Of a stretch of 64,000 nt of DNA, positions 1 to 8,514 are shown piece by piece. The translations under genes were made by a program, and so were the position numbers. The number at the start of each line of letters is the position of its first letter. The stretch's first letter is position 1. The notes beneath the pieces were generated by a model, which saw only the letters and a list, made by a program, of their open reading frames with translations, ran no database searches and was not told the DNA's origin. The DNA is from Villigracilis sp024434165 (GTDB taxonomy: Bacteria > Chloroflexota > Anaerolineae > Anaerolineales > Villigracilaceae): the NCBI GenBank assembly GCA_030263665.1, contig SZPK01000003.1, positions 159,747-223,746 on the forward strand, in the 5' to 3' direction.

Positions 1-16
1 CAAACAAGGAGAAATC

Positions 17-235
17 ATGGTTAGCACTGAATTGCTCGAAATCCTGCGCTGCCCGAACTGCGTGCGCGAAAAAGATGGGCTGCTTACTCTCTACAAAGAT
101 GCCTGGCTCATCTGCCAGGACTGTGGACGCAAATATCCCATCGTGGACGACATCCCGGTCATGTTGATTGACGAAGGCGATAAGTGGGTCAACACCGCGC
201 AGGACGCCCTGCCGGTTCCGCCGCCTGCAAAATAA
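17..235 (+). CDS. Trm112-like zinc-ribbon protein
   Basis: A 72-residue protein of the Trm112/UPF0434 family. Four cysteines at residues 12, 15, 33 and 36 form two CxxC knuckles that should bind one zinc, and the tail after KYPIVDDIPVML is typical of the family. Trm112 proteins act as small partners of methyltransferases in archaea and eukaryotes; the bacterial members have no settled role. A clear Shine-Dalgarno (AAGGAG at 6-11) fixes the ATG start. The HEAT-repeat gene follows after 2 nt, so the two are probably co-transcribed. Family call is firm; function is not. Confidence 0.85.
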   Translation: MVSTELLEILRCPNCVREKDGLLTLYKDAWLICQDCGRKYPIVDDIPVMLIDEGDKWVNTAQDALPVPPPAK

Positions 236-237
236 GA

Positions 238-831
238 ATGTCCGCAATAAGCGGAGCCAAAATGGCTTCCCTGCTGGCTGAACTTACAAGCGGGGATGAC
301 GAACGCGCGGAAAAAGCGATCACCGCCCTGGTGGAATTGGGAGAGGCGGCGACTCAACCGTTGTTGGATCTGACCCGCTCCGGCGACGCGGATATTCGCT
401 GGTGGGCGATCCGCGCCCTTGCCTCTTCGCCTCACACACAGACCCGCGACCTGATTCCCAGCCTGAGCGACCCCGCCCCGGAAGTGCGAGCCGCTGCCGC
501 GCTTGCCTTGTGCGCCCATCCCGGCGCGGAGGCAGTCGAAGCATTGGTCAAAACCCTGGGCGACGCAGATTCGCTCACAGCCGGGCTGGCGGGAAATGCC
601 CTGGTGAAGCTCGGAGCCCCCGCCGTGCCGCGCCTGCTCGAGGTCATGAACGAGGCGGAGAACGGCATCCGCATTCTGGCGCTGCGCGCGTTGAGCGAAA
701 TCCGCGATCACCGCGCCATTCCCGTCATGATGAAATGCCTGAACGACGAAAACGAGTCCGCTGTGATTCAATACTGGGCGCAGCAGGGCTTGGAACGACT
801 TGGGCTGGATATGGTATATATTAAGCCTTGA
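238..831 (+). CDS. HEAT-repeat protein
   Basis: A 197-residue soluble protein made almost entirely of HEAT/PBS-lyase-type helical repeats of about 30 residues (pattern D-ADIRWWAIRALA, D-APEVRAAAALAL, and so on). Such proteins are protein-binding scaffolds or phycobilin-lyase relatives; no catalytic motif is visible. Two starts are possible: ATG 238, right after the upstream stop, or ATG 262, which has a better purine-rich spacer (GCGGAG). It lies between the Trm112-like gene and the LCP gene on the same strand, and no specific partner is evident. Confidence 0.8.
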   Translation: MSAISGAKMASLLAELTSGDDERAEKAITALVELGEAATQPLLDLTRSGDADIRWWAIRALASSPHTQTRDLIPSLSDPAPEVRAAAALALCAHPGAEAVEALVKTLGDADSLTAGLAGNALVKLGAPAVPRLLEVMNEAENGIRILALRALSEIRDHRAIPVMMKCLNDENESAVIQYWAQQGLERLGLDMVYIKP

Positions 832-845
832 GGTTTTAGCGAAAA

Positions 846-2306
846 ATGAATCTTGATTTCCTGAAGAACTTGAAAATTGGACGTCCCTCCATCCAGGGGA
901 TGATTTTTTGGGGCGTTTCAGCCGCGCTGGCAGTGACCATTTACATTCTGGTCGGCAACTTTACGCAGTGCTGGACGTTTACCAAACTTCCGGGCATCCC
1001 GCCCGCTGCATGTGGCGTTGCCGCAAATGACCCCGGATTCACGCCAAACGAAGAAGGTACCTTAGTGCCCAACGAACTGCCGCCCACGCCGCAGTTGATT
1101 CCCGAAGCGAGCCTGCCCCCCGCATGGGATGGCGCCAGCCGCATCAACATCCTTTTCATCGGTCTGGATGCGCGCGACCTCGAAGTGAATCAAGGTCCGC
1201 CCCGCACCGATTCGATGATTCTCTTCACGATAGATCCCGCCAGCAAAACCGCCGGCATGCTGTCCATTCCGCGCGATATGTGGGTGAACATCCCCGGCTT
1301 CGGTTACAGCCGCATCAACACCGCCTACCCCAGCGGCGAAGGCTCGCAGCTGCCCGGCGGCGGACCCGAACTTGCCAAGAAAACCGTCTCGCAATTCCTC
1401 GGCGTTCCGGTGCATTATTACGTGCAGGTGGATTTCAACGTCTTCGTCGCCATGGTGGACGAGCTGGTGAAGATCGGCGGCTGTATTTACGTGGAGCCGA
1501 CCGAGAAAATGACCCTCGACCCCATCGGTCCCGGGACGGATAAGGTCGTCATCACTCCCGGCGGCGAACGCAGGCTTTGCGACGGCTGGAAGGTGCTGGC
1601 GTATGCCCGCAACCGCAAGACCTCCGGCGGCGACGCCGACCGCGCCCGCCGCCAGCAGGAAGTAGTGCTGGCGCTGCAGGAAATTATCATTGACCCGAAC
1701 AACTTCCCCAAATTCATCAGCGCCGCGCCGCAGTTGTACGCCGATCTCTCCTACGGCATCAAGACGGATATGTCGTTCGAAGACGCCGTTAAACTGGCTG
1801 TGCTCGGCAAGGATATTCCGCCGGAGAGCGTCAAGACCGGCGTGATTGACCCCCAGCAGGGCATGGCGATCTTCGACCGGACAACCCTGAACGGAGAGGA
1901 CGCCAGCATCCTCAAGCCGATCATGGACCAGATTCGCATCCTGCGCGACGAGATTTTCACCACCACCGGTCCCACCAGCCCCATGGCGCAGGGCGACCCC
2001 GCAGTGCTGATGCAGCAGGAGGAAGCCCGCGTGCGCATCATGGATGGCACGTTCACCCCCGGTCTCGACCAGCGCGCAGGTGCGCTCTTCCAATCCTACG
2101 GCATGAACGTGACGGAGATCGTCCAGTCGCCGGAGATTTACAGCCAGACCATTATTGTGGTCTACGGACCCAAACTCTACACCATCAAGTGGCTGCAGGC
2201 GACCTTTGGAATTTCTAACCGGCAGATCCGCTTCATGCCCGACCCAAACCAGACGGTGGATATCGAAATCCGCATCGGCTCGGATATTGCCGGGAGCATT
2301 CCGTAA
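846..2306 (+). CDS. LytR-CpsA-Psr (LCP) family cell-wall ligase
   Basis: A 486-residue membrane protein with one N-terminal transmembrane segment (about residues 18-38), an LCP catalytic domain (about 95-290, with the conserved R-DSM---TIDP and IPRDMWV-IPG-G-RINTAY blocks and the later AYARNRKTSGGDADRARRQQ arginine cluster), and a C-terminal LytR_C domain (about 395-480). LCP enzymes transfer lipid-linked glycopolymers to the cell wall or to envelope proteins. The domain lies outside the membrane. No strong ribosome site precedes the ATG. A perfect bidirectional hairpin ends the gene. Confidence 0.92.
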   Translation: MNLDFLKNLKIGRPSIQGMIFWGVSAALAVTIYILVGNFTQCWTFTKLPGIPPAACGVAANDPGFTPNEEGTLVPNELPPTPQLIPEASLPPAWDGASRINILFIGLDARDLEVNQGPPRTDSMILFTIDPASKTAGMLSIPRDMWVNIPGFGYSRINTAYPSGEGSQLPGGGPELAKKTVSQFLGVPVHYYVQVDFNVFVAMVDELVKIGGCIYVEPTEKMTLDPIGPGTDKVVITPGGERRLCDGWKVLAYARNRKTSGGDADRARRQQEVVLALQEIIIDPNNFPKFISAAPQLYADLSYGIKTDMSFEDAVKLAVLGKDIPPESVKTGVIDPQQGMAIFDRTTLNGEDASILKPIMDQIRILRDEIFTTTGPTSPMAQGDPAVLMQQEEARVRIMDGTFTPGLDQRAGALFQSYGMNVTEIVQSPEIYSQTIIVVYGPKLYTIKWLQATFGISNRQIRFMPDPNQTVDIEIRIGSDIAGSIP

Positions 2307-2311
2307 CCTGT

Positions 2312-2331
2312 GCGCAGGAAGCATCCTGCGC
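2312..2331. repeat. short palindrome GCGCAGGA/TCCTGCGC
   Basis: An 8-bp perfect inverted repeat with a 4-nt loop directly after the LCP stop codon. The same GCGCAGGA..TCCTGCGC core is used in the terminator at 28237-28264. It may form part of the transcription end of the LCP gene together with the next hairpin. Confidence 0.5.
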
Positions 2332-2337
2332 TTATAA

Positions 2338-2369
2338 AACACATCCCCTTCGCATGAAGGGGATGTGTT
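2338..2369. terminator. bidirectional terminator between convergent genes
   Basis: A perfect 13-bp stem (AACACATCCCCTT / AAGGGGATGTGTT) with a 6-nt loop, between the LCP gene (+) and the DUF4870 gene (-). It can stop transcription from both sides. Confidence 0.8.
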
Positions 2370-2372
2370 GAT

Positions 2373-2807
2373 TTAACCCGTCAACGTGCTGCGGAACCAG
2401 TCGCCGATGAGCCAGTATTTGAAATCCTGTCCCTGGTTGCACTGAATCCCTGCATACACACCGTAGATCAGCGCCGCCAGCGGCATGGCGCTGATCACAC
2501 AGGCGAACGGGATGCAAAGCAAGCCGATCAATACCGCGCTCAATGCGCCTGTGATCGCCCAGGCGATGCCCGTCAGAATTCCGCCGCCGACCCACCAGAT
2601 GAGCTGGAAGACCAGCCCCTGCAGGGATTGGTAGGCGACGTACCGCGAGCGGTCCTTGTAGATCATATAAATTACCAGCGGCACAACGGGACCCAAAATG
2701 CCGGAAAACAAATTTGCCAGCACACCCAGGTGTGCCAGCATCGCCCACTGACGCTCCTCCTGCGGGGTAAGGGGGAGGGGGGCTGGTTGAGGAATCTGTT
2801 CGTTCAT
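2373..2807 (-). CDS. DUF4870 family membrane protein
   Basis: A 144-residue protein with three to four hydrophobic helices (about residues 35-55, 75-100 and 105-130) and the DUF4870/Tic20-like pattern WAMLAHLGVLA--------PLVIY-IYKDRSRYVAYQSLQ. The ATG at 2807 is chosen because AAGGAG lies 7 nt upstream; an ATG 6 nt earlier is too close to that site. The family is widespread and functionally uncharacterised. A smaller paralogue lies just upstream on the same strand, but a terminator separates them. Confidence 0.85.
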   Translation of the reverse strand: MNEQIPQPAPLPLTPQEERQWAMLAHLGVLANLFSGILGPVVPLVIYMIYKDRSRYVAYQSLQGLVFQLIWWVGGGILTGIAWAITGALSAVLIGLLCIPFACVISAMPLAALIYGVYAGIQCNQGQDFKYWLIGDWFRSTLTG

Positions 2808-2890
2808 TCGCATTCTCCTTCTTGTTTCGGGTGAGTTTATCACGTCTTTCTACGAGTTGGAGGGACGGGAGGTCGCAAACGGGAATAAAA

Positions 2891-2914
2891 ATACCCGCGC
2901 ATTTGCGCGGGTAT
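2891..2914 (-). terminator. Rho-independent terminator
   Basis: Stem ATACCCGCGC / GCGCGGGTAT with a 4-nt loop. On the minus strand it is followed by TTTTATT, so it ends the DUF4870 gene at 2936-3247. Confidence 0.85.
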
Positions 2915-2935
2915 CACGAACGACGGATATTCGGA

Positions 2936-3247
2936 TTATGCCCAGCCCTGGTTGCGGATAAAGTCTGTAACGACCGGCACCTTGACTTCCTGTCCTTGAT
3001 AAGCCAGATAAGCGAGATAGAACATGTACAAGCCGACAAGGATGCCTACACATAAGAACGAAGTGACCCAGGCAATGATGCCCATCGCAATGGATTGAAC
3101 GGCGTTGAACTTGATGTACGGGCGGTTTTTCTTATCTTCCATCAAGAATACAATGATTGCGGGGATGGGCCAGATAAAAGGCAAATAGCAAAGCATTGCC
3201 CACAGTTTATCGTCCTGGGAGACGTCCGACATGGGTGCTTGAGACAT
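2936..3247 (-). CDS. small DUF4870 family membrane protein
   Basis: A 103-residue paralogue of the neighbouring DUF4870 protein: DDKLWAMLCYLPFIWPIPAIIVF--EDKKNRPYIKFNAVQSI, then two hydrophobic helices. The start at 3247 has a GGAG ribosome site 7 nt upstream. The pattern W-ML-YLPF---------ED-K---Y-KF---QS is diagnostic. Function is unknown; a membrane location is certain from the hydrophobic segments. Confidence 0.8.
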   Translation of the reverse strand: MSQAPMSDVSQDDKLWAMLCYLPFIWPIPAIIVFLMEDKKNRPYIKFNAVQSIAMGIIAWVTSFLCVGILVGLYMFYLAYLAYQGQEVKVPVVTDFIRNQGWA

Positions 3248-3376
3248 GGGTTTGCTCCTCCGAATAAATTGATTTTGGATTTGCAGTATTGTACAACCAA
3301 TCCACCCAATGCGCAACCAGCCCGCTTCACCCAATGGTACTGTTTGCCGCAACATAAACAATCTTCCGATACGCGG

Positions 3377-3382
3377 TACAAT
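3377..3382 (+). promoter_or_regulatory. -10 box 6 nt before fmt start (leaderless type)
   Basis: TACAAT ends 6 nt before the fmt ATG and no Shine-Dalgarno is present, so transcription would begin at or next to the start codon. Confidence 0.5.
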
Positions 3383-3388
3383 CTGCGC

Positions 3389-4303
3389 ATGTCCATTCGC
3401 ATCGTATTCATGGGGTCGCCTGAATTCGCCCTGCCCAGTTTGCGCTCACTCACGCAGGCATATCAAGTCGTCGGCGTTGTCACCCAGCCCGACCGCGCCT
3501 CGGGACGCGGGCGCGAGCTCAAAGCGCCGCCCGTCAAAGCGCTTGCGCTTGAGTTGAACATTCCAGTCATCCAGCCGCAAAAATTGCGCGAGCCCGAAGC
3601 CGTGCAGCAACTTCAAACCTGGAACCCAGACCTGATCGTGGTTGCGGCGTTCGGTCAAATCCTCCGCAAAGAGGTTTTGGATCTGCCGAAATACGGCTGT
3701 ATCAACGTTCACGCTTCGCTGCTCCCGCGCTGGCGCGGCGCGGCGCCCATCAACGCCGCCATCCTTGCCGGGGATGAAGAGACCGGCGTGACCATCATGA
3801 AAATGGATGCGGGACTCGATACCGGTCCCATGCTTTCGAAGCGCGCGGTTCGCATCCAACCGGACGATACGGCTGGTTCGCTGACCGGGACCTTATCCAC
3901 GCTGGGAGCGGATTTGCTCATCGAGACCCTGCCCAACTACATTGACGGGAAACTCGCGCCCCAGCCCCAGCCCGAGGAGGGCGTCACGTATGCGCCCATG
4001 TTGAAAAAAGAGGACGGTTTACTCGATTTCAATCAATCCGCCGTTGACCTGGAACGCAGAGTCCGCGCGATGAACCCGCGGCCCGGGGCGTGGTTTCAAT
4101 GGAATGGGGCGCCGCTCAAAGTCCACCGTGCGCATGCAGGGGAGGGTAAGGCTGAGGCGGGGCAAAGGTTTGTGGCGCAGAATCAACCTGCGGTCGGCGT
4201 GAGAGGCGGGGTTCTCATCCTCGATGAAGTGCAGCCGCCGGGGAAGAAATCCATGAGCGGCAGGTCGTTCCTCGCGGGCGCGCGGGGCTGGGAAACGTCG
4301 TAG
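3389..4303 (+). CDS. fmt: methionyl-tRNA formyltransferase
   Basis: A 304-residue enzyme that formylates initiator Met-tRNA using 10-formyltetrahydrofolate. The N-terminal Rossmann-like formyltransferase domain shows FMGSPEFALPSL at the start, the catalytic block INVHASLLPRWRGAAPI and the later GVTIMKMDAGLDTGPML. The C-terminal OB-like domain (about 205-300) carries NPRPGAWF. Length matches the family. The ATG at 3389 is chosen by homology; frame upstream is open but unrelated. Confidence 0.97.
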   Translation: MSIRIVFMGSPEFALPSLRSLTQAYQVVGVVTQPDRASGRGRELKAPPVKALALELNIPVIQPQKLREPEAVQQLQTWNPDLIVVAAFGQILRKEVLDLPKYGCINVHASLLPRWRGAAPINAAILAGDEETGVTIMKMDAGLDTGPMLSKRAVRIQPDDTAGSLTGTLSTLGADLLIETLPNYIDGKLAPQPQPEEGVTYAPMLKKEDGLLDFNQSAVDLERRVRAMNPRPGAWFQWNGAPLKVHRAHAGEGKAEAGQRFVAQNQPAVGVRGGVLILDEVQPPGKKSMSGRSFLAGARGWETS

Positions 4304-4356
4304 CAGATTGGGCTTGGGCGGGTTATAACCTTCAAATCATTTTGTTTGGAGGAAGC

Positions 4357-5124
4357 ATGTTCAATTCAAGGGTTTTTCTGGCTGAATTTATCGGCACGTT
4401 TGCGCTGGTGTTCATTGGCGCCGGCGCAGGGATGGCAGGCGCCGGGCTGGTGGGCGTTGCGCTGGCGCATGGGCTCACCCTGGCGGTGCTTGCCTACGTC
4501 TTCGGGTATATTTCCGGCGCGCACGTCAACCCGGCGGTGACGTTTGGCTTGGCGGCGAACGGGACCATCAAATGGGGCGAGGCGGCAGGTTCGTATTGGC
4601 TTCCGCAGTTCGCCGGCGCGGCGCTGGCTGGATATGTGCTGAACGTCGTGGCGAACGCATCGGGAGCCAGCCTGATGGCTGGCGCAACGGTCGGCTCGCT
4701 GACGGAGAGCGCGCCCGTGCTGGCAATGATCGTGGAAGCGGTGTTGACGTTCTTCCTCGTCAGCGCGGTTCTGCACACGGCGGTGGCGGGCAAAGGCGGT
4801 GCGCTTGCCGGGCTTGCCATCGGCTTGACGCTGGCGGTCTCCATTCTGGCTGGCGGGTCGTTGACCGGCGGGTCGTTGAACCCCGCGCGTACCTTCGGCA
4901 CCGCGATCTTTACTGCGCCCAGTTTTAGCAGCACATACACCTACCTGATTTATCTGATGGGTCCGTTGGTGGGCTCCATCCTTGCTGTGATCGCCTTCCG
5001 ATCCATGACGGAGGAAGAGGTCAGGACGATTGATGCGGAAGTGGTGGACGTGAAGGAGGAGGCGCCCGCAAAGCCCCGCCCGAAGCGCCCGGCGCGGAAA
5101 CCCGCAAGGGCGGCGAAAAAATAA
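4357..5124 (+). CDS. MIP-family channel (aquaporin / glycerol facilitator)
   Basis: A 255-residue six-helix channel of the major intrinsic protein family. Both half-helix signatures are present: SGAHVNPAVTF (about residues 53-63) and GGSLNPARTFG (about 173-183). The residue after the second NPAR is Thr rather than the Asp usual in GlpF, which leans towards a water-type aquaporin, but the next gene is glycerol kinase, so glycerol uptake is plausible. A GGAGG site precedes the ATG at 4357. The last 35 residues form a Lys/Pro/Ala-rich cytoplasmic tail that standard MIP proteins lack. Confidence 0.92.
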   Translation: MFNSRVFLAEFIGTFALVFIGAGAGMAGAGLVGVALAHGLTLAVLAYVFGYISGAHVNPAVTFGLAANGTIKWGEAAGSYWLPQFAGAALAGYVLNVVANASGASLMAGATVGSLTESAPVLAMIVEAVLTFFLVSAVLHTAVAGKGGALAGLAIGLTLAVSILAGGSLTGGSLNPARTFGTAIFTAPSFSSTYTYLIYLMGPLVGSILAVIAFRSMTEEEVRTIDAEVVDVKEEAPAKPRPKRPARKPARAAKK

Positions 5125-5205
5125 ACAGGAGCCGCCCGCCCGGCGAACGAATAACGCTTGACCGATTTCAAGTGATCGCCCCCGCCATTGAGGGTGCATT
5201 GATGA

Positions 5206-5238
5206 AGTCCCCGTTTTCATTACGGGGGCTTTTGTTTT
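5206..5238 (+). terminator. terminator between aquaporin gene and glpK
   Basis: Stem AGTCCCCGT / ACGGGGGCT with a 7-nt loop, followed by TTTGTTTT. It separates the channel gene from glpK, which then needs its own promoter or read-through. Confidence 0.8.
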
Positions 5239-5262
5239 ACAATTGCGCCCGGAGGTGAATCC

Positions 5263-6789
5263 ATGACAAGGTACATCGGCGCAATTGACCAGGGCACGAC
5301 CAGCACGCGATTCATCATTTTCGATCGCGGCGGGAATATCGCCGCGGTTGACCAAAAGGAACACCGGCAGATTTACCCCAAGCCCGGCTGGGTGGAGCAC
5401 GACCCGCTGGAGATTTGGGAGCGGACGCTGGAGGTGATGAGGGGGGCATTACAAAAAGTGAGCAGTGATCAGTTATCCGCGATCGGTGAAATTGCGGCGG
5501 TTGGGGTGACGAATCAGCGCGAGACGACCGTGGTTTGGGATAAGAACACGGGCAAGCCGGTTTACAACGCCATCGTCTGGCAGGATACGCGCACGGATTC
5601 GATTTGCGCCAAACTGGCGAAGCAGGGCGGTCAGGATCGTTTTCGCAAAAAGACGGGGCTGCCGCTCGCCACGTATTTTTCCGGTCCCAAGATCAAATGG
5701 ATATTGGATAACATTCCGGGCGCGAAGGAAAAAGCCAAAAGAGGCGAGTTGCTGTTCGGCAATATTGATACCTGGTTGATCTGGAAATTGACCGGCGAGC
5801 ATGTCACCGATGTGACCAACGCCTCGCGCACGCTGTTGATGAACCTCAAGACCCTCGATTGGGACGATGAAATTCTGGAAATTCTCAAAATTCCCCTTTC
5901 GATGCTGCCGAGAATCAAGTCGTCTTCTGAAATTTACGGCGAAATCAAAGCGGGTGAATTTAATGCTCGAGGCGGCGGGAGCCTGCCATTACAAGGCATT
6001 CCCGTCGCCGGCGACCTCGGCGACCAGCAGGCGGCGTTGTTTGGTCAGACCTGTTTCAAGGCGGGGGAAGCAAAGAACACCTACGGCACGGGCTGTTTCA
6101 TGTTGTTGAACACGGGCGAGAAACCTGTCCAAAGCAAGGCAGGACTGCTCACCACGCTGGCGTACAAAATCGGCGCTCGAAAACCGGTTTACGCCCTGGA
6201 AGGCTCGATTGCCATCACAGGCGCGTTGATTCAATGGCTGAGGGATAATCTCGGTATCATCGAACGCTCCGCCGAGGTGGAGGCGCTGGCGAACAGCGTG
6301 GAGGACAACGGCGGCATCTACTTCGTCCCGGCGTTTTCCGGCTTGTACGCGCCCTACTGGAGGTCCGATGCGCGCGGAGTCATCGTGGGCATGACTCGTT
6401 ATGTCAACAAGGGTCACATCGCGCGCGCCGCGCTCGAAGCCACTGCCTACCAGACCCGCGAGGTGCTGGATGCGATGGAAAAGGATTCGGGCGTCAAACT
6501 CCGCGCCCTGAAAGTGGACGGCGGCATGGTCTTCAACGAATTGCTCATGCAGTTCCAGTCCGACATTTTGAACGTCCATGTGGTACGCCCAAAAGTGGCG
6601 GAGACCACCGCGCTCGGCGCCGCCTACGCAGCCGGACTCGCCGTCGGCTTTTGGAAGGGTACCGAGGAATTGAAAAAGAATTGGGGGCGCGATAAAGAGT
6701 GGAAACCGTCCATGGAAGAAAAAGCCCGCAGGTCGCTGTATGCAGGCTGGAAGAAGGCAGTTACAAAAACGTTTGGCTGGGTGGAATGA
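5263..6789 (+). CDS. glpK: glycerol kinase
   Basis: A 508-residue FGGY-family sugar kinase that phosphorylates glycerol to glycerol-3-phosphate in the cytosol. It shows the N-terminal phosphate loop AIDQGTTSTRF, PKPGWVEHDP, TNQRETTVVWD and YNAIVWQDTRT, then the C-terminal block DGGMVFNELLMQFQSDIL. A strong GGAGGTG ribosome site precedes the ATG. Together with glpD 2.4 kb downstream it makes a glycerol catabolic route. The stretch around residues 67-75 is about four residues longer than in E. coli GlpK. Confidence 0.97.
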   Translation: MTRYIGAIDQGTTSTRFIIFDRGGNIAAVDQKEHRQIYPKPGWVEHDPLEIWERTLEVMRGALQKVSSDQLSAIGEIAAVGVTNQRETTVVWDKNTGKPVYNAIVWQDTRTDSICAKLAKQGGQDRFRKKTGLPLATYFSGPKIKWILDNIPGAKEKAKRGELLFGNIDTWLIWKLTGEHVTDVTNASRTLLMNLKTLDWDDEILEILKIPLSMLPRIKSSSEIYGEIKAGEFNARGGGSLPLQGIPVAGDLGDQQAALFGQTCFKAGEAKNTYGTGCFMLLNTGEKPVQSKAGLLTTLAYKIGARKPVYALEGSIAITGALIQWLRDNLGIIERSAEVEALANSVEDNGGIYFVPAFSGLYAPYWRSDARGVIVGMTRYVNKGHIARAALEATAYQTREVLDAMEKDSGVKLRALKVDGGMVFNELLMQFQSDILNVHVVRPKVAETTALGAAYAAGLAVGFWKGTEELKKNWGRDKEWKPSMEEKARRSLYAGWKKAVTKTFGWVE

Positions 6790-6806
6790 CGCAGAGCGGG
6801 ATATTA

Positions 6807-6828
6807 TCTCTCTCTCTCTCTCTCTCTC
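6807..6828. repeat. (TC)11 dinucleotide repeat
   Basis: Twenty-two bases of uninterrupted TC lie 18 nt after the glpK stop codon and just before a strong terminator. Such a tract is prone to slippage. No coding frame depends on it. Confidence 0.9.
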
Positions 6829-6840
6829 CACGTCACCAAT

Positions 6841-6898
6841 AAACGTCCCGAAGGCTTTTCCTGCAAATCAGAAGCAGGCATTAACCTTCGGGACGTTT
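6841..6898. terminator. 14-bp palindrome/terminator AAACGTCCCGAAGG
   Basis: A perfect 14-bp stem (6841-6854 with 6885-6898) enclosing a smaller CCTGC/GCAGG hairpin and followed by TTTTT. It ends glpK and, on the other strand, the CPBP remnant. The same CGTCCCGAAGG..CCTTCGGGACG arms recur at 58790-58843, so this is a repeated intergenic palindrome. Confidence 0.8.
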
Positions 6899-6921
6899 TT
6901 CTCATCCCGATACCGTCCAGT

Positions 6922-7650
6922 TTACATTCCAACCGTTGCGGCGACAAAAACCGCCTCGACGATGTTTACCGCCAGGTGCGCGGCAAACGGGGCGATGACG
7001 TTTTTGCGCGACACACGAAGCCAGGCGAACAGCCCGCCCGCGATCATGCCCGTCGCCAGAACGTACTAGAATCCGCCCGCCCAATGCAGGATGCCGAAGA
7101 AGAAACACGTTATTGCAATCGCAGCAGGCTGGCTGAACCTTCCGAGCAGGCGGGTAAACCCATAGCCCCGATAAATGCTTTCTTCTACGAACGGCGCGAA
7201 CAGAACATTGGCAATCAAAAACGGAACGAGCGACGCGCCCAGCGACGTGAACAATTCGCCTGCGGGGACGTAATCCCAGATTTGCTGAAGGCGGGCAAGC
7301 ATGGGGGATAAGACGAAGACGTACAGCAACCCCAAAGCGATTCCCAGCCCGCCTCCAATCAGGACCTCGCGGCTGAACCGTTGACCCCCGGTATTTTCCC
7401 AGCCGATGTCTTTCCACGTCATCCCGTCGCGCTTCATGGATTTCACGAGTATCAGCAGCAGCCAGATTTGCACGACCGCCAGTTGATACGGCGTGGACGC
7501 GGCGACCATTCCGGGAATCGCCTCCGCGTTTTGCCCCCGGGTGATAAAGCCGAAATAGAGCGAGGCGCCGATAATGGCAGCCAGGAACAGAAGGGGTCCC
7601 GCCAGCAGCGTCCACCAGACGCGGGCGAATTTTCGAGAGGGTTCGTTCAT
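6922..7650 (-). pseudogene. CPBP intramembrane protease broken by an amber codon
   Basis: A CPBP/Abi-family membrane protease gene with an in-frame TAG at 7066-7068. Upstream of it are the glutamate motif (EESIYRGYGFTRL) and the second motif (FFFGILH); downstream, in the same frame, the protein continues for 47 residues and includes the third active-site motif HLAVN before a TAA at 6922-6924. A single-base change from a Trp or Gln codon would explain it. Starts: ATG 7650 (GAGG upstream) or ATG 7662, which overlaps the preceding stop. If the TAG is real the 203-residue product lacks an active-site motif. Confidence 0.75.
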
Positions 7651-7658
7651 TGCGTTCC

Positions 7659-8477
7659 TCATTGACCCGGCTGCCGTTTCAGCATCCACAAGCCAATTGC
7701 CCAGAAGAGCGTCATCATCAGGATTCCATCGAGATTGGGCGAGAAGATGAATTCCGCGCCGGGTTTCAGTTTGACGAAACCTTCGAGGATCAGCGATGCA
7801 CTGAGGGCGTTGGTCATGTTATGCGCCAGGTAGGCGGGCCAAAGCGATCCCGTCTTGAGGCGCAGTTCGCCGTATACGAGCGAGGTGGGAAATAGACCTA
7901 TCAAACCGAGCGCGATAAACCAGCCCTGTCCAAGACTTGTGTATTGATTGATGACATCACTTCCCAAAAAGAACAGCCAGTAGGGGAGGTGCCATAATCC
8001 CCAGATCAACGCAGTGAGGGCATGGTTGGCGAAACCACTCAACCCAAGAGTCTGGAAACGCGGCGTGAGGTACCCGCGCCAGGCAAACTCTTCGCCGATA
8101 TTTTTGATGAGCGAAGCCGCCAGCCCAAATCCCAGGACGGGCAGCAGCTCGGAAAACGTTCGATGGGTGGATAACGTTCCCGTCGCTGCACCCAGCCCAA
8201 CGGTCAGCGCGGTTGCGAGGGGGTAGATCAAAATCGAAAGCGCGTACCAGAATCCGTTCCCCCGCAGGTTCAATTTGAGTCCGAAATCCGCCCAGCCGTC
8301 GCCGCCAATGCCGCGCAGAATGAGAACGGCGAGCAGGGGCAGGGTGATCCAAAGCAGTAAGCCCAAACTTTGCTGGGGGCTCGGGCTGGGGATCTGGGCG
8401 TTGACCCACACCCCGATCCAGCCGCTGGCGATGACGACGGCGGAGAAGATAACGATGTTGCGAAACGTTTTATTCAT
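7659..8477 (-). CDS. CPBP family intramembrane metalloprotease
   Basis: A 272-residue polytopic membrane protein with about eight hydrophobic helices. All CPBP motifs are intact: NIGEEFAWRGYL, LIWGLWHLPYW and HNMTNALSASL. Members process prenylated or other membrane proteins, and bacterial ones often give self-immunity; the substrate here is unknown. It follows the PadR gene by about 40 nt and its stop overlaps a possible start of the broken CPBP gene, so the three probably form a PadR-controlled operon. A GGAAA ribosome site precedes the ATG. Confidence 0.88.
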   Translation of the reverse strand: MNKTFRNIVIFSAVVIASGWIGVWVNAQIPSPSPQQSLGLLLWITLPLLAVLILRGIGGDGWADFGLKLNLRGNGFWYALSILIYPLATALTVGLGAATGTLSTHRTFSELLPVLGFGLAASLIKNIGEEFAWRGYLTPRFQTLGLSGFANHALTALIWGLWHLPYWLFFLGSDVINQYTSLGQGWFIALGLIGLFPTSLVYGELRLKTGSLWPAYLAHNMTNALSASLILEGFVKLKPGAEFIFSPNLDGILMMTLFWAIGLWMLKRQPGQ

Positions 8478-8514
8478 GTTTTTCCTTTCGCGCGGGATGA
8501 AAAGGCGGTCCGTT

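Noticed and set aside
1062..2342. A 426-residue minus-strand frame opposite the LCP gene.
   Set aside because: It is a shadow of the GC-rich LCP gene, with no domain and composition typical of antisense frames.
7066..7068. TAG as pyrrolysine.
   Set aside because: One isolated TAG in a non-methylamine gene is better explained by mutation or error; no Pyl genes are visible.
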